DNA of 64,000 bases, from assembly GCF_003013715.1 (NCBI RefSeq), contig NC_072814.1:2232001-2296000 (forward strand). The letters are read 5' to 3'. The DNA is from Candidozyma auris (taxonomy: Eukaryota; Ascomycota; Pichiomycetes; Serinales; Metschnikowiaceae). The notes beneath the pieces are model-generated. The model made no database searches. It saw only the letters and a program-made list of their open reading frames with translations, and was not told the DNA's origin. The position numbers were made by a program, and so were the translations under genes. This document shows positions 1-11,060 of this stretch, piece after piece (positions within the stretch are counted from its first letter, which is position 1; each line of letters opens with the position of its first letter).

Positions 1-798
1 TTGGAAGAAGTCGAGGAGGTGTTGTGGATCACAGTGCACTCCTCAGCACCTTACTTTGCATTTGGTGCCACTGACGGCTCGGTGTGGGTGTACCAGATCG
101 ACGAGGAGTCGAAGTCGCTTGTTCAAATCATGTCTGGCTTCTCCCACACGCTAGAATGTAATGCTGGTGTCTTTGTGGGCACAGAAAAGACAGATGAGTT
201 GTTCTTGGTGACCGCTTCTGAGGATGGGTCCATTGTGATGTGGAATGGCTTCACCGGTGCTGTTCAGTATAAGTTGCAACCACACGATGACTTTAAGGGC
301 GTCGAGAGCCCCTGGGTGTCGTTGAAGCTGCATGGCGTTGTTGTTGCTGCTGGTGCTCGTGACGGGCAGTTGGCAATCATCAACTTGGAGACGGGGAAGA
401 TCGTGCAGCACATCAAGACGATTGAGAATGTCGAGGACATTGCCGATCTCTCAATTGAGGCACTTGCGTGGTGCAAGAACAAAGCTGTTCCACTTTTGGC
501 TGTGGGTCTTGTTTCAGGCGATGTGCTCTTGTTTGACTCCAACCTGTGGCGGTTGAGGAGAACCCTCAAGGTGGACGACACCATCACCAAGCTCCAGTTC
601 ATTGGCGACCTGCCCGTGCTTGTGGGCTCGAGCATGAACGGGAAATTGTACAAGTGGGACGCTCGGACGGGAGACGAGTTGTTTGTTGGTGTGGGCCACA
701 ACATGGGTGTTTTGGACTTTGCCATTGCCGACAATGGCAAGGCATTGATCACGGCTGGAGACGAGGGCGTTTCGTTGATATTCCGTCCAGAAGCTTAA
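1..798 (+). CDS. SQT1: Ribosome-assembly WD40 chaperone Sqt1, C-terminal part
   Basis: This is the 3' part of a gene that starts left of the window; the TTG at base 1 is an internal codon. The 265 visible codons give successive WD40 blades, with repeats such as LVTASEDGSIVMWNG, VVAAGARDGQLAIINLETG and VGSSMNGKLYKWDARTG, and a last blade ending ALITAGDEGVSLIFRPEA. Sqt1 is a cytosolic dedicated chaperone that binds the N-terminus of uL16 (Rpl10) and hands it to late 60S particles; the S. cerevisiae protein is 431 aa, so roughly 60 percent is visible. The family call rests on overall blade pattern and the terminal sequence. Another small WD40 protein of the AAMP type is the main alternative; AAMP is the animal relative. 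Confidence 0.75.
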   Translation: MEEVEEVLWITVHSSAPYFAFGATDGSVWVYQIDEESKSLVQIMSGFSHTLECNAGVFVGTEKTDELFLVTASEDGSIVMWNGFTGAVQYKLQPHDDFKGVESPWVSLKLHGVVVAAGARDGQLAIINLETGKIVQHIKTIENVEDIADLSIEALAWCKNKAVPLLAVGLVSGDVLLFDSNLWRLRRTLKVDDTITKLQFIGDLPVLVGSSMNGKLYKWDARTGDELFVGVGHNMGVLDFAIADNGKALITAGDEGVSLIFRPEA

Positions 799-1543
799 AC
801 AGAGGGACTAGCATTACATGTACATTAATAGAGTTAGCCAAGGTGGAAAACGAGATGTGTAGAATCTAGAGAAGGTATTCGATGACAAGTATCGTGAGAC
901 ATAATGATCAAAACTTAGTACTCAGCAGGTTTATTGTCTTTCAAGTGTACTATTGGAGCCTACAGTGCCCACGATGTAGGAGTTGCTTACAAAATGGCAG
1001 CGAAATAAGTAGCAAACTCAATAAACTTCAAGTAAGAGCTTGAGGTTGGCACCAATGCAACGTCAATTGGGGATAGTTACCATCGATACCATGTAAATCA
1101 TCTACTAGTTTACAAGAATGCAAGGTTACATTGTAAAATGGCTGCGAAAAAGTAAACTTGGTACAAAACAAACAATAAAAAGGAAATAGCGATAAAATCA
1201 CTCAGAGATTTCAAAAGCTACTATCCAACCATGCAAAAGTAGATACATTTGTTCTTTTTAAGCCTTCCTGCAATGACTCTTTTGGACTGCTTGTCATCCG
1301 TCAAAGCTTTTCCCCGCAGAAGTCAAGTAGACGTTTAAACGCGCTCAATTATTCAGTACAGGCTCTTCAAAACATCATCATCCTCCATTTACTACAACAC
1401 GCTGTTTGCTTAAGTGCCTTAGGTAACCATCTTATCCTGTTGAAAAGCTGTTCGAATTTTTACTTTAACAGCCGCGTCACTTTTCACCTTCCATTTTACT
1501 TCACCCACCCACATCCATAATCTTCGACACAACGCGTCGCGTC
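799..1543. other. SQT1-PRI1 intergenic region
   Basis: No gene is seen in these 745 bases. The stretch holds one exact copy of the recurrent motif GGCTGCRAA (1140-1148) and one variant GGCAGCGAA (996-1004). Both lie in the promoter side of PRI1, about 395 and 540 bp before its ATG. Confidence 0.6.
1140..1148 (+). promoter_or_regulatory. Recurrent promoter motif GGCTGCGAA
   Basis: Extended match ATGGCTGCGAAAA. It is the best copy in the PRI1 upstream region. Confidence 0.5.
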
Positions 1544-2935
1544 ATGGAGTCAGAAGCAAAGTTGGCCTCCTTCAGCGCTGAGGAGCCCCAAAAGCTGTCC
1601 AAACCTTCCTCTGCTGATATGCTCTTCTACTACGAGCGCGTTCTTCCGTTTCGCCAGATTTTCCAGTGGTTGAACCACCTGCCCAAACCAACAAAGGACT
1701 TCACGATGCGTGAGTTTGCGTATGAGTATCGTTCGGGTGCCTATCAGAGATACAACTCGTATGGATCTCCTGAAGAGTTCAAGAAGCTGGTGGTGACGGC
1801 GAACCCTACGAGATTCGAGGTGGGCGCAGTGTACGCGGTGAATCCGAAGGAGAGGAGGAACCTACTCAAGAGCGCCATGAAACCGCTTTCCAAGGAGCTT
1901 GTTTTCGATATCGATTTGACAGACTATGACGAGATCAGAACGTGTTGCTCGGGCACGGACATCTGCAAGAAGTGCTGGAAGTTCATTAAGATTGCCTCTG
2001 AGGTGCTTTCACACGCTTTAAAAGAGGACTTTGGCTTTGATCACTTCATATGGGTCTTCTCGGGAAGAAGAGGTGCCCATTGCTGGGTCAGTGACGCACG
2101 AGCACGGTCTTTGGACGAGGCCACCAGAAAGTCCATCGTGGAGTACTTGGACGTCTTGGGTGGCAGGTCTCATAAGATGGGCAAGACCTCATTATCGATA
2201 AAGAAGCCCTTTCACCCGCATATCGAGCGTTCGTTTGACATTCTTCGAGCTCACTTCCATGACGTGGTTTTAGATGATCAGAACCCTTGGGCTACTTCAG
2301 GCTCCTCCGACGAAGACGCATGGAAGAAAGTCGATGAACTTTTGAGTTTCATTCCAGATGCTGCTCTTCGAGGTGCCTTGAAGAGTAAATGGAAGGAGTC
2401 GACAAAGTACTCGAGCTCAAAGGCGAAGTGGGACGACATTAATGTTGTTGCACAGAAGGTGCTCAAACACCAGTCACAAGTGAGCCAGTTGAACGAGGCA
2501 AAGAAGGAAATCATTATTTATTACATGTACCCAAGGTTGGATATTGAGGTGTCGAAACAACTCATTCACTTGTTGAAGTCTCCCTTCTGTATCCATCCCG
2601 GCACTGGTAATGTATGTGTTCCGTTCGACCCTACAAAGAATCTAAGCGGGAACAGTGACGACGAAGAGTACGGTTTCAACCCTATGAATGCCCCCAACCT
2701 ATCGCAATTGCAAGATGAAATCGATACATGGGAAGCCAAACGGGTCAACAGGGACTCCAGCCAACCCTTACTGGACTCAGAAGACACGACCTCCCAATCG
2801 CCTAGAGTTCCCGACTACGATAAAACGAGTTTGGCGCCCTATGTCAATTATTTCTCGGATTTCGTTCGTGGTCTTCTTAAAGCGGAGTTGAGCAGCTCGA
2901 AGAGAGAAAGAGAACCGGATCCGCTTGACTTTTAA
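1544..2935 (+). CDS. PRI1: DNA primase catalytic (small) subunit
   Basis: 463 aa. Pri1 makes the RNA primer in the DNA polymerase alpha-primase complex in the nucleus. Visible hallmarks are the catalytic acidic pair in FDID (Asp122 and Asp124), the zinc-binding cluster of Cys134/Cys135/Cys141/Cys144 in TCCSGTDICKKC, and the SGxxGxH nucleotide-binding motif SGRRGAH at about 173-179. The N-terminal FYYERVLPFRQIFQWLNH block is typical of eukaryotic small primases. It is longer than S. cerevisiae Pri1 (409 aa), partly through an N-terminal extension of about 20 residues and an acidic C-terminal tail ending REREPDPLDF. The ATG is the first in the frame. The gene is convergent with the EGH1-like gene, with 61 bp between stop codons. 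Confidence 0.95.
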   Translation: MESEAKLASFSAEEPQKLSKPSSADMLFYYERVLPFRQIFQWLNHLPKPTKDFTMREFAYEYRSGAYQRYNSYGSPEEFKKLVVTANPTRFEVGAVYAVNPKERRNLLKSAMKPLSKELVFDIDLTDYDEIRTCCSGTDICKKCWKFIKIASEVLSHALKEDFGFDHFIWVFSGRRGAHCWVSDARARSLDEATRKSIVEYLDVLGGRSHKMGKTSLSIKKPFHPHIERSFDILRAHFHDVVLDDQNPWATSGSSDEDAWKKVDELLSFIPDAALRGALKSKWKESTKYSSSKAKWDDINVVAQKVLKHQSQVSQLNEAKKEIIIYYMYPRLDIEVSKQLIHLLKSPFCIHPGTGNVCVPFDPTKNLSGNSDDEEYGFNPMNAPNLSQLQDEIDTWEAKRVNRDSSQPLLDSEDTTSQSPRVPDYDKTSLAPYVNYFSDFVRGLLKAELSSSKREREPDPLDF

Positions 2936-2996
2936 TTAAACATAAACTTTTTATTATCATAATCAATAATAGGGTATTCTCTACCTCATCCAGGGC

Positions 2997-5723
2997 CTAC
3001 GTGATGGTGCATATGTCTCCGAGAAGGGCCTCGTCTTTTTGGGTGATATCCTCGTACTTTCCACTATTGTTCTTAATGATGATTGTTTCATCGTCAGAGG
3101 ATGTACGGGCTGTTGACGACGAGTTGGAACAGCTATGGGCACCGTCGTCCGCATCAAAATGATACCACTCCAAATACTCGAGCCTTTCGTTGTACTTCAC
3201 GTGGCCGGATGTCAAATAAATATCATTATAGTTCAAGTAAGGGTAATGCCACTTGGGAACGAATATGACTGTAGGGCATTTCTCTAAAGTTTCATCATCT
3301 AGTCTGTCCTTTATAGTCAAAGTGAGTGCAAATCTTGACGATTTGATATCAAATTCTGTGTCCTTGACAACTCCCATCGATGTAATAAGAAATGGACGAA
3401 GAACGGCGCTAGGAGCACGAAGGCCATCTGGCGAAGGGTAGCAGTTCTTCATATGCTTGTAACGAAGGTTGTCACTGGACACAGAAATCAAAGTGGAGTT
3501 TTCTAAAGTTGACTCAACGTCATCATCGAAGTCTTCCTCGTCACCACAAAATTGCTTTTTAAAGAGTTGAGGCATCAAACGCTTCTTGTGATAGTTCAAT
3601 CTCGTTTTGATAATTGACAGCGAACCGGTTGTCTCCTTCAAAGCTCTAATTGCTCTCAACGAGGGAGTCACACTGCTTCTCCTTGAAGGGGAGGCGGACT
3701 CGGTGTCATCATCATCGAACGCTAAATCTCTATCTTCTGGCGACCAAAATGAAAAGTCTTCGTTGTTCCAGCGATCGCCCCACTTATGACAATTTGTACT
3801 AGTGTAGCACCAGTACGTGTGGTGCATGCGCAGTCCTTCTAAAGCATTTGCTAAAGCGTCAATTGCAGCCGTCTGAGAAGTGTATCTGCCGTCTTCATAA
3901 GCTCTTTTACCATCCATATCAAACGGCATACCAGTTTCTGACATAAGAACTGGAATATTACCCAAGTTCTCACGACATTCATTGGCGATTTCACAGAACT
4001 GTTTCTTAATACAGTTTCTAATGGCTCTTTCGCCAACAACAAGTCCCAACACAGGATTAAGATACCGACCTCTCATGATGCCAAGAGTATCGACATTATA
4101 CTTATCATTCCATGTTTTCATTAAGAGCGACAAACCATCGTAATAATGAGGGCAGTAAATTGTCTTCTCGTCAACTATTCCACGATCATCATTTTTGAGA
4201 TCTGGGGGTGGTTCTAACGTTGGTGGTTCCATCAACATGAAGACATTGGGACTGATAGACCTAATAATCTTTTTAAAACGCTTGTAATACTCAACAAAGA
4301 AATGATTGATAAAAAAATGCATATCAATACACTCAGGGAGCCTTTCATCTTTAACGTTGAAGGAAATTTTTGGCGACACCTGATTGAAGTAATTAGGCAT
4401 ACGCAACAGACACTCCTGGTAGCTGAACTCCAATCGCTTGTCCAAGGGCATCTGATTAATCTTGTCCCAATCAGCAAACTTATTCCATTTCCAAATCTTT
4501 AAGCCTGCAAAGATACACTCTCCGTTCTTCCAGCCAGAACGCCTCCACCCGTACTTTGTATCGTATTTCTGCTGCTCCTCAGCACTGAGCCATGCACGCT
4601 TTCCCTTTGGATCTACCAAACGAGAGCCGTCTTTTTGTGGGCCAGAAACGGTGATTTTGTAGACATCTACCTCCACCGGAAGCCCCATTCCCAAACGGAA
4701 ACATTGGTAAACTGTTGGAGTAGTGTCTAGACGCAAATGCTGGTTTGCCGGGTGGCGGCCCATGTGAGAATGACCCACAAGACCACAGTTGGGTTCGTTG
4801 AGGGATTCGAACCCTAAGAGTGTCCCGTCTTTCACCATTTCAGGAAGCGAATGAACTACATTATACCAAAGATGACCCAAAGCCCTCATATGGTGCTTCT
4901 GTAGAAAAGTCTGGATATTCTGTCCGTTGATCCTCAAATGTGGGAAATACGTGTTTCCAGCAAAGAATAACGTGAACATGGTCAATGCAGCGAGTCTTTT
5001 GTAATTTGTTGTCCAGAGCATCTTTGGATAGCACTCTTGATCGTAGGCCCGATCGAACCTCGGATCGTTCTGCAAAATGGCCGCCTCTGTCGCTGAAAAG
5101 TTGGCAGGTTCAAGCCCAGCAGCATAGAACGTCCAAAGAGGAGCACCTGACCCTCCGGAATACCGACTCCACACATCCTGATGGCACTCCATGAACACAT
5201 AGAGTCCACCAACTTTATGGATGATTTTGAGCACCTCGATCGTGTACTTGACAAACTCGTGATCGTATTTTTCCGGCCCAGCGTGTTCGATCGCTTCCCA
5301 TGTGACCAAGTATCGAATGGTGTTGAACCCCCACGATTTGATTCTGTTCAAGTGCATTTCGGCCTCTTCCAAGGGAAACGGCCTGCCCACAAAAGTAACA
5401 TTCTCGTCATCAAAGAAAACACTATTTGGGTCCAGACAGTCCCCTTCGTAAGATGGCATAAACGGTTTTGTCGGGTATTTCATCGCTGAGTCCACGTTGA
5501 TCCCCTTGAGCACTCGTTTCCGGCCCAGTTCATCCACCAAGTAGCCATCTTGCACGTGTAAAGGTTCACAGGGTAGAATGGAATTGGACTTGTTCTCTGC
5601 TGGGGTTATGGGCTCGTTTGAGTCGAACCTTTTTCGAAGCAGCCTAACGCCAGAGCCAGCAAAACCCGGTCCAGCCGAGTACAAGCTCAAGTGGTCTGAG
5701 ATGGCGGTTCTCGCAGCCTTCAT
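2997..5723 (-). CDS. EGH1: Steryl-beta-glucosidase, GH5 family (Egh1-like)
   Basis: 908 aa. Egh1 (S. cerevisiae YIR007W, 764 aa) cleaves ergosteryl-beta-glucoside, and fungal relatives also cleave glucosylceramide. The TIM-barrel features are visible: a start of barrel with RVLKGINVDSAMKYP, the acid/base Glu in GFESLNEPNCGL, and the nucleophile Glu in VLMSETGMPFD. The C-terminal beta-rich domain carries Ser/Asp-rich inserts (around DDDDTESASPSRRSS), which account for part of the extra length. There is no signal peptide or membrane segment, in line with a cytosolic or vacuole-associated enzyme. Intact frame. The sequence supports the family strongly; the choice between sterylglucosidase and glucosylceramidase specificity is by homology only. 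Confidence 0.88.
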   Translation of the reverse strand: MKAARTAISDHLSLYSAGPGFAGSGVRLLRKRFDSNEPITPAENKSNSILPCEPLHVQDGYLVDELGRKRVLKGINVDSAMKYPTKPFMPSYEGDCLDPNSVFFDDENVTFVGRPFPLEEAEMHLNRIKSWGFNTIRYLVTWEAIEHAGPEKYDHEFVKYTIEVLKIIHKVGGLYVFMECHQDVWSRYSGGSGAPLWTFYAAGLEPANFSATEAAILQNDPRFDRAYDQECYPKMLWTTNYKRLAALTMFTLFFAGNTYFPHLRINGQNIQTFLQKHHMRALGHLWYNVVHSLPEMVKDGTLLGFESLNEPNCGLVGHSHMGRHPANQHLRLDTTPTVYQCFRLGMGLPVEVDVYKITVSGPQKDGSRLVDPKGKRAWLSAEEQQKYDTKYGWRRSGWKNGECIFAGLKIWKWNKFADWDKINQMPLDKRLEFSYQECLLRMPNYFNQVSPKISFNVKDERLPECIDMHFFINHFFVEYYKRFKKIIRSISPNVFMLMEPPTLEPPPDLKNDDRGIVDEKTIYCPHYYDGLSLLMKTWNDKYNVDTLGIMRGRYLNPVLGLVVGERAIRNCIKKQFCEIANECRENLGNIPVLMSETGMPFDMDGKRAYEDGRYTSQTAAIDALANALEGLRMHHTYWCYTSTNCHKWGDRWNNEDFSFWSPEDRDLAFDDDDTESASPSRRSSVTPSLRAIRALKETTGSLSIIKTRLNYHKKRLMPQLFKKQFCGDEEDFDDDVESTLENSTLISVSSDNLRYKHMKNCYPSPDGLRAPSAVLRPFLITSMGVVKDTEFDIKSSRFALTLTIKDRLDDETLEKCPTVIFVPKWHYPYLNYNDIYLTSGHVKYNERLEYLEWYHFDADDGAHSCSNSSSTARTSSDDETIIIKNNSGKYEDITQKDEALLGDICTIT

Positions 5724-6139
5724 AACGGGGAAAGTTCGGGTTGGAATGATACTTTCAATGAAGGATACGGTTCTTTTCTCTCAAGCTATAGGCGGCTGGT
5801 GGTAACCCATTTGGATAATGTGCCTAAGTGAGGGACACTGGCTTGTATGCAGCGCCGTCCCACCGAAAGGTCCTCGCATATTGGGTGGTAGCGAGGCAGG
5901 AGACAATTTCATGGATCAGATCATTTAGTGGCGATCGAGGGAAGCCTGTATTTGGTCACACCGTGCGGAGAGAGTCAAGCTGGCAAAATATGCAATTCTG
6001 TGTCAGATCTTTCTTCTCCACATTCTGGAAGCTTGCTGCCCGAGAGGATGTTTCGCAACCATTGTTCGCTGCAGGAATGGCGTAGGAAAATAGGTGGTGG
6101 AGTCTTTTTGCACCCAAAGAGGAATAAACATGAGTTTGT
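5724..6139. other. Promoter of EGH1-like gene / 3' side of PRP22
   Basis: 416 bases without a gene between the EGH1-like start codon and the PRP22 stop codon. I see no copy of the recurrent GGCTGCRAA motif and no clear regulatory site here. Confidence 0.5.
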
Positions 6140-9100
6140 TCATTGATTGAGCTGCTCCAACGCCCGCTTCTTTGCTTCGATCTGGGATGAAAGTCGCCAT
6201 GCGTCCTGGTTCTCGGCAAACCGATTGTACAAGGGTACAATTTTCTCTTTCTTCTTTTTCTCACTGGTAGGATCGCTCTTCTTGAAGAATCTCGGTGCTA
6301 ACTCCAATAGCCACCGAGGGTCTATCACGCTCACACAGTGCATGTATTCTTTGGTGGTGACAAGAACCGTGTGGTAGATCACGTACTCACTCAGCTTGCC
6401 GTAAAGCGCCAGCAGCGGGTGCATGCTAACAGGGGTCTGGTCGACCAAGGTGTTGTAAAGTCCCTCGTGGGGATCTCTCTTGGCTGAATTTCTGAAGAAA
6501 CCAGAACAGAAGGCTTTTCGAACAGCAACGGTGTCGGATCCACAGCTTGTGATTGGGATCCTGAACCGTGACAAGATCTGGCAGAGCTGCTTGCGCACGT
6601 CCAACGCTCTCCTCATGCTTCGTTCGTGGATAAAATTGTCTTTACACCACCCTGCCGATCGGCCATTGAGATCCCAAGCCCGATACACATTTAGCAACGT
6701 GATGTGATCTCCATATACCGAATGAAACCGTTGTTTTTTTTGGTCAGCGGCTGCTTGCTTGTCCTTGGGCCTATTGAACACAGATTGCACCGAGAGCATC
6801 GCCACTATCGTGAGGACCTCGTCAACGCATTCAAGCTCGGTGGACTCAATCACGGTCTTGGCAAGAGCCGGCTCCATCGGGAACTCAGACATCTTTCTAC
6901 CGAAAGACGTGAGAAAGCCTTGTTCATCTAGTGCATCGAGATTATACAAATCATGCAAGGCATTAACCATTGTTTGAGCTGGCGGTGGATCCATGAATTC
7001 AAAATTCAATAGATCATTGATTCCCATAGCTTTGAGCATCAATATGGTAAGTGAAAGGTTCTGCCTCTGAATCTCCGGGATCAGGTTTGGAAGCATCTCG
7101 TGCTTGAACGCTTGTTCCGTGTAGAGCCTGTAGCACTTACCTGGCCCCGTACGACCAGCACGACCAGCTCTTTGGTTTGCTTGCGCCTGCGAAATAGGCG
7201 AAACCACCAATGAATCCATACCCAACTTTGGGTCGTACGCATTCACCTTGACGTAGCCTGGGTCAACAACGTAGCGGATTCCGTCGATGGTAATAGACGT
7301 CTCGGCGATGTTAGTTGCCAATACAACCTTTCTAGCGCCCGGAGGAGCGGGCTCGAAAATCTTCAGTTGCATATCTGACGAGAGGCAGAGTACACCGGGA
7401 GGATTATTAGCTCAGGAACAGCAGACCCGAGCGTTTTGATTCTCGAGTAGAGTACCTCACAACTGGTATCGATTTCTTCTTGACCAGTCAAGAAAACCAA
7501 AATATCGCCTTCAGCTTCTGCAATGTGTATTTGCATAACACAGTCGAGGGCTGCTGCCAAGTAATCTGGCTCAGGCTCTCGAGAAAATAGTGTTTCAACT
7601 GGGAAAGTACGCCCTGGAATGTTAATCACCGGGCAATCATTGAAGAACGAAGCAAATTTTCCCAGGTCAAGCGTGGCAGACGTCACAATAACTTTGAGAT
7701 TTGGGTTCAGCTTTGCAGCTTTCTTCAATAGGGCAAACAAGACATCGGTTGCTATTGTACGTTCGTGAGCCTCATCCAACATGATCACCAGATACTTCGA
7801 CATAGTTGGATCGAGTAGCGCCTCTCTTTGAAGCATACCGTCTGTCATATACTTGATTTTCGTTTTTGGCGAAGTCACGTCTTCAAATCGAATGTAGTAA
7901 CCAACTTCCTCACCTACTTTGCAACCAACTTCTTCAGCAACTCTTTTGGCCACAGAGACAGCAGCCACTCGTCTGGGTTGTGTGCAGCCAATAAGCTTCT
8001 CCTTTTCACCATCAATGTTCAATGCCTCCTCGTAAATGTACTGGACGATTTGTGTCGTTTTACCAGACCCTGTTTCTCCAACGATCACCAAGAACTGATT
8101 ATCCATGATCGCCTGTACTAGTTGTGACCGCATTGCAAACACCGGCAAGCTTTCCCTTTGTTCACGTATTGATTTCTTGGGTAAATTCTTCAAGTCAGAC
8201 CGCTGTTTCAGTTGACTCTGTCTCCACTCGGCAATGACTTTATCTTTTATAATCTCCTCACGCTTTAGTTCAGCTAATGGATCACTAGAATCTCGTGCTA
8301 GCCTCGACTCCCTTTCAAGTTGTCTCTGTCTCTCCGCTTTCTCTTCTTTGAACTCTTTTACCAATTTGGATCCGTTCATGGCTGCACGACTCATTGAGCC
8401 CTCAGGGTTCTTCAAAATGAGCAACGGGTTGACCCCCATGCCAGCTCCTAACCCCGAAGTCTGGCCCTTTAAAAAAGACGGTTCTTTTGTATTAAGCTCG
8501 ATGTCCACTGCCTCATCGTCATCATCGAAATCCTGACTCTCCTTATCCTCGTTCGCCCCATTCAACTCAGGGTAGTCTGCCGCCAGTGCAGCGCCCGAGG
8601 CAATGAGCTGGCGGATCTCCCATCGCTCTGGTGACGTTAATTTTCTCCTTTTTTGTTGCTGACGTTGATACGTGCGTCCTCGGCTTTCAGTTCCTACCTC
8701 ATCCAGCCGGTCTATTCCAGAAAGCTGGTCAATGCCCACCATCGACAAGGAAATCTTCTGGCGACCACGCAGATCTCGATCTGACATGGCTGTTACCTTC
8801 ACAAACACTTCTTGCCCCAATTTCACGGCATTTTCTGCTTTGGGCACTCTTCGACCATCGTATGCTAGTTTAGACACATGACACAAACCAGAAACGTCGC
8901 CCCTTGCTCCATGTAGCCTCACAAACGCCCCAAACGCAGCAATGTTGGAAACCGTGCCCTTATATATTTTGCCAATTTGCACAGGGTCACTGGTCAGAGT
9001 GATCTGGGTTGACTCAGATTTGACGGCGGTCTGACCTCGCTCAACAGACCCATTCGGTAGCGCTAGCCCAGGGAACTTAAGTGCTTCCTGCTTTAATTGC

Positions 9101-9537
9101 AGTTCTAGATCATCTTCCCTCTTTACTTGTGTATATGGTTCTTGTTTCACTTTCAGATCTACCTTTAATCTCTCTGAAGGCTCCTGCTTGACTATTCCCC
9201 TTCTCTCTTCCATGATCGCATCGTACACAGCTCGTAGAAAGTCACTGGGAAACTCATCGCCGCCATTCTTAACCACCTCCTCTTTAAAGGCCACAAACCC
9301 TTCTTTGTCCCGATTATCAGATGTAGCAGTCTCGTGGAGCTTAACAAGGAAACTGCCTATGGTGTTGTCGTCATCGCTAATCTGGAGATGTTTGTTCACT
9401 AGCAGTCCTAGCGTTATTAGGAGAGAAGATTGAGCAGCATCTGGCAGCTCTTGCTTCATTTGAGCGTTTCGTGTGGAGAGGTGATATTTGTGATGGGTTT
9501 GAGATGGGATCAGAGATGTGCTAGATTTCGCACCCAT
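6140..9537 (-). CDS. PRP22: DEAH-box splicing helicase Prp22, frame broken once
   Basis: Prp22 (DHX8 in animals) is the DEAH ATPase that releases mRNA from the spliceosome. The 5' part (7363-9537) has an S1 RNA-binding domain at about residues 185-265 ([19 protein letters not shown]), Walker [10 protein letters not shown], the DEAH box [12 protein letters not shown] and FLTGQEEID. The 3' part (6140-7372) carries [26 protein letters not shown] and the helicase-associated C-terminal domains. The two halves are in different frames and meet at the conserved PVYSA block. At 7384-7385 a CC on the coding strand replaces an expected CCC; with that one base back the total is 1133 codons, against 1145 residues in S. 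cerevisiae. The gene is essential, so a sequencing error is the simplest reading. No splice signals sit at the break. Confidence 0.9.
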
Positions 9538-10007
9538 GTATGGAGCAGGCAGAAAGTTCCGTTGAAGCCTACGAGTTTAAAAAGGGAGAAATAGTATATC
9601 ATTCTTGAAATCTATAGCTACAATGGAATGTGGCATGATAATAGGTGTTTGGTGTTGTTGTTCTCTAGGTGGTGACTACTTGAGAACCAGTACGCTGGTT
9701 TCGCAGCCATTACTATGACCATTTGTGGCCCACTATAGATACCACAAAGCAATTCACTATGCATCCTTACAATAGTTTCGAGCATTTGCCTTTCTGGAGT
9801 TCAAAGTGAAAGACCATCCACTCCCACGAAGGTCTACAACATCCCCCACAGATTTTATCATTTATTCGTCTTGCTGGCCACGTCACGTCTCGTGCCCTCA
9901 TCTCTTGTTTGTATTCACATCTTCGTTGGAGACACTAGGTCAATCTACTCGCTGCTTCATTGTTTGGCAGCTTGACAGCTCAACATCGCTTTTTTGGCGT
10001 CCTCATC
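9538..10007. other. PRP22 upstream region / PRE1 3' side
   Basis: 470 bases with no gene. It includes one exact copy of the recurrent motif at 9700-9708, about 163 bp before the PRP22 start. Confidence 0.5.
9700..9708 (-). promoter_or_regulatory. Recurrent promoter motif (TTCGCAGCC on +)
   Basis: Extended as TTTCGCAGCCAT. It lies about 163 bp upstream of the PRP22 ATG. Confidence 0.5.
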
Positions 10008-10595
10008 TCAAAGCTCCACCTCCTTGATCCCCTCGGCATCCACCTGCTTCACATACACCCCCTTGAACTCAATGGGCATTCTCTTCTGCAATTCTGCCAA
10101 GCTCATCCGCAACAACTCCTTCCCCTCCTCTACACTCATGTCCGGACGGTAGTGGCGGTCAAACAACGACACACAGTAGAACGCTGCGTAACCGTGGGCA
10201 CCGTAGGGAAGCTCTGTCTGAGTACCCAAGTAGTCTATCCAATTCAAGCTGGGAGTGTTGGTTTTCGTGTCGAATCCTCCCAATAACACGTTCACTTGGT
10301 ACGGTTTTCTTGATCTGATGGAAGTGGCCAATTGATTTCTGACAAAAGACGCCGTTGCTTTGGGCAGCAACTCGATGTCGTTCTCTCTCATGCTGTATAA
10401 CTGGATGTTGGCCTGGATGTACTCTGCAAACTGAACGGTGTCCCCAGATTCTCCTGTGAAGGCCATTAGATTGTGGGCGTTCAAAGGTCTGGTTTTGTCG
10501 TCCAGATCTTTCAAAACAGAGATTCCTCTGGTGAATGCTTTGGACGTGGCAACAAGTGTGGCATCCTGGACTCTAACTCCCAAGATGATATCCAT
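10008..10595 (-). CDS. PRE1: 20S proteasome subunit beta-4
   Basis: 195 aa, close to the S. cerevisiae length of 198. It begins MDIILGVRVQD, without the processed propeptide and catalytic Thr1, as expected for the non-catalytic beta-4 subunit. Conserved blocks include QFAEYIQANIQLYS, RSRKPYQVNVLLGG, IDYLGT, PYGAHGYAAF and HYRPDMS. The protein forms part of the two beta rings of the core particle. A CTG codon in the KD-x-DDKTR block falls where S. cerevisiae has Ser, which is evidence for CUG-Ser decoding. Intact frame. An upstream proteasome-type element is listed separately. Confidence 0.97.
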   Translation of the reverse strand: MDIILGVRVQDATLVATSKAFTRGISVLKDLDDKTRPLNAHNLMAFTGESGDTVQFAEYIQANIQLYSMRENDIELLPKATASFVRNQLATSIRSRKPYQVNVLLGGFDTKTNTPSLNWIDYLGTQTELPYGAHGYAAFYCVSLFDRHYRPDMSVEEGKELLRMSLAELQKRMPIEFKGVYVKQVDAEGIKEVEL

Positions 10596-10657
10596 TGTGA
10601 GTTGTTGAAGGTGGGTTCTTGGGTGAGTTCGATTATGGTTGAGATTGTATGGTGGTA

Positions 10658-10666
10658 TTTGCCACG
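10658..10666 (-). promoter_or_regulatory. Possible PACE-like (Rpn4) element
   Basis: CGTGGCAAA on the minus strand matches the proteasome-associated element GGTGGCAAA at eight of nine bases. It lies about 63 bp before the PRE1 ATG, a suitable place for Rpn4-type control. CUG-clade Rpn4 sites can differ from this consensus, so this is an inference. Confidence 0.4.
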
Positions 10667-10869
10667 GGTCGTGTGCGGTTCATAACGTGTGCCACTACAC
10701 AAGGACTAATCGTTACTATGGTGACCTTGAACGTTGTGTGTCGATTAAACCAGGAGATCTAGGTGATGCTTAGCTTGTAGGTGTACATATCATAATACTG
10801 ATTTGTCTGTTATGGTCAAAATTATGGCTATTAGGGGCGTACCCCTTATCGCTCGCATCTACGACACAT

Positions 10870-10878
10870 TTTGCAGCC
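10870..10878 (-). promoter_or_regulatory. Recurrent promoter motif (TTTGCAGCC on +)
   Basis: The flank reads ATTTTGCAGCCAA. It is about 275 bp upstream of PRE1, in a 465-base gene-free stretch (10596-11060) that otherwise shows nothing I recognise. Confidence 0.45.
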
Positions 10879-11060
10879 AACAGACAACAGCTCTTTCTAG
10901 GTGTTTTGTAATACACACAACATCACAAGTTACTTCTCGTTTATTCGTCATTTTAGAGATGTATCATTCTATTGTTCCCGTTACACGCATGAATTCGTCA
11001 TCGCTTTTACTGAGGCAATCTTCCGTCACTAGCATCCTTGCTTCCCCAATTCTCCAGAAC

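Noticed and set aside
7363..7400. Programmed -1 frameshift or intron in PRP22
   Set aside because: No slippery heptamer and no splice signals; a missing C in a CCC run explains the break, and other genes show the same kind of error.
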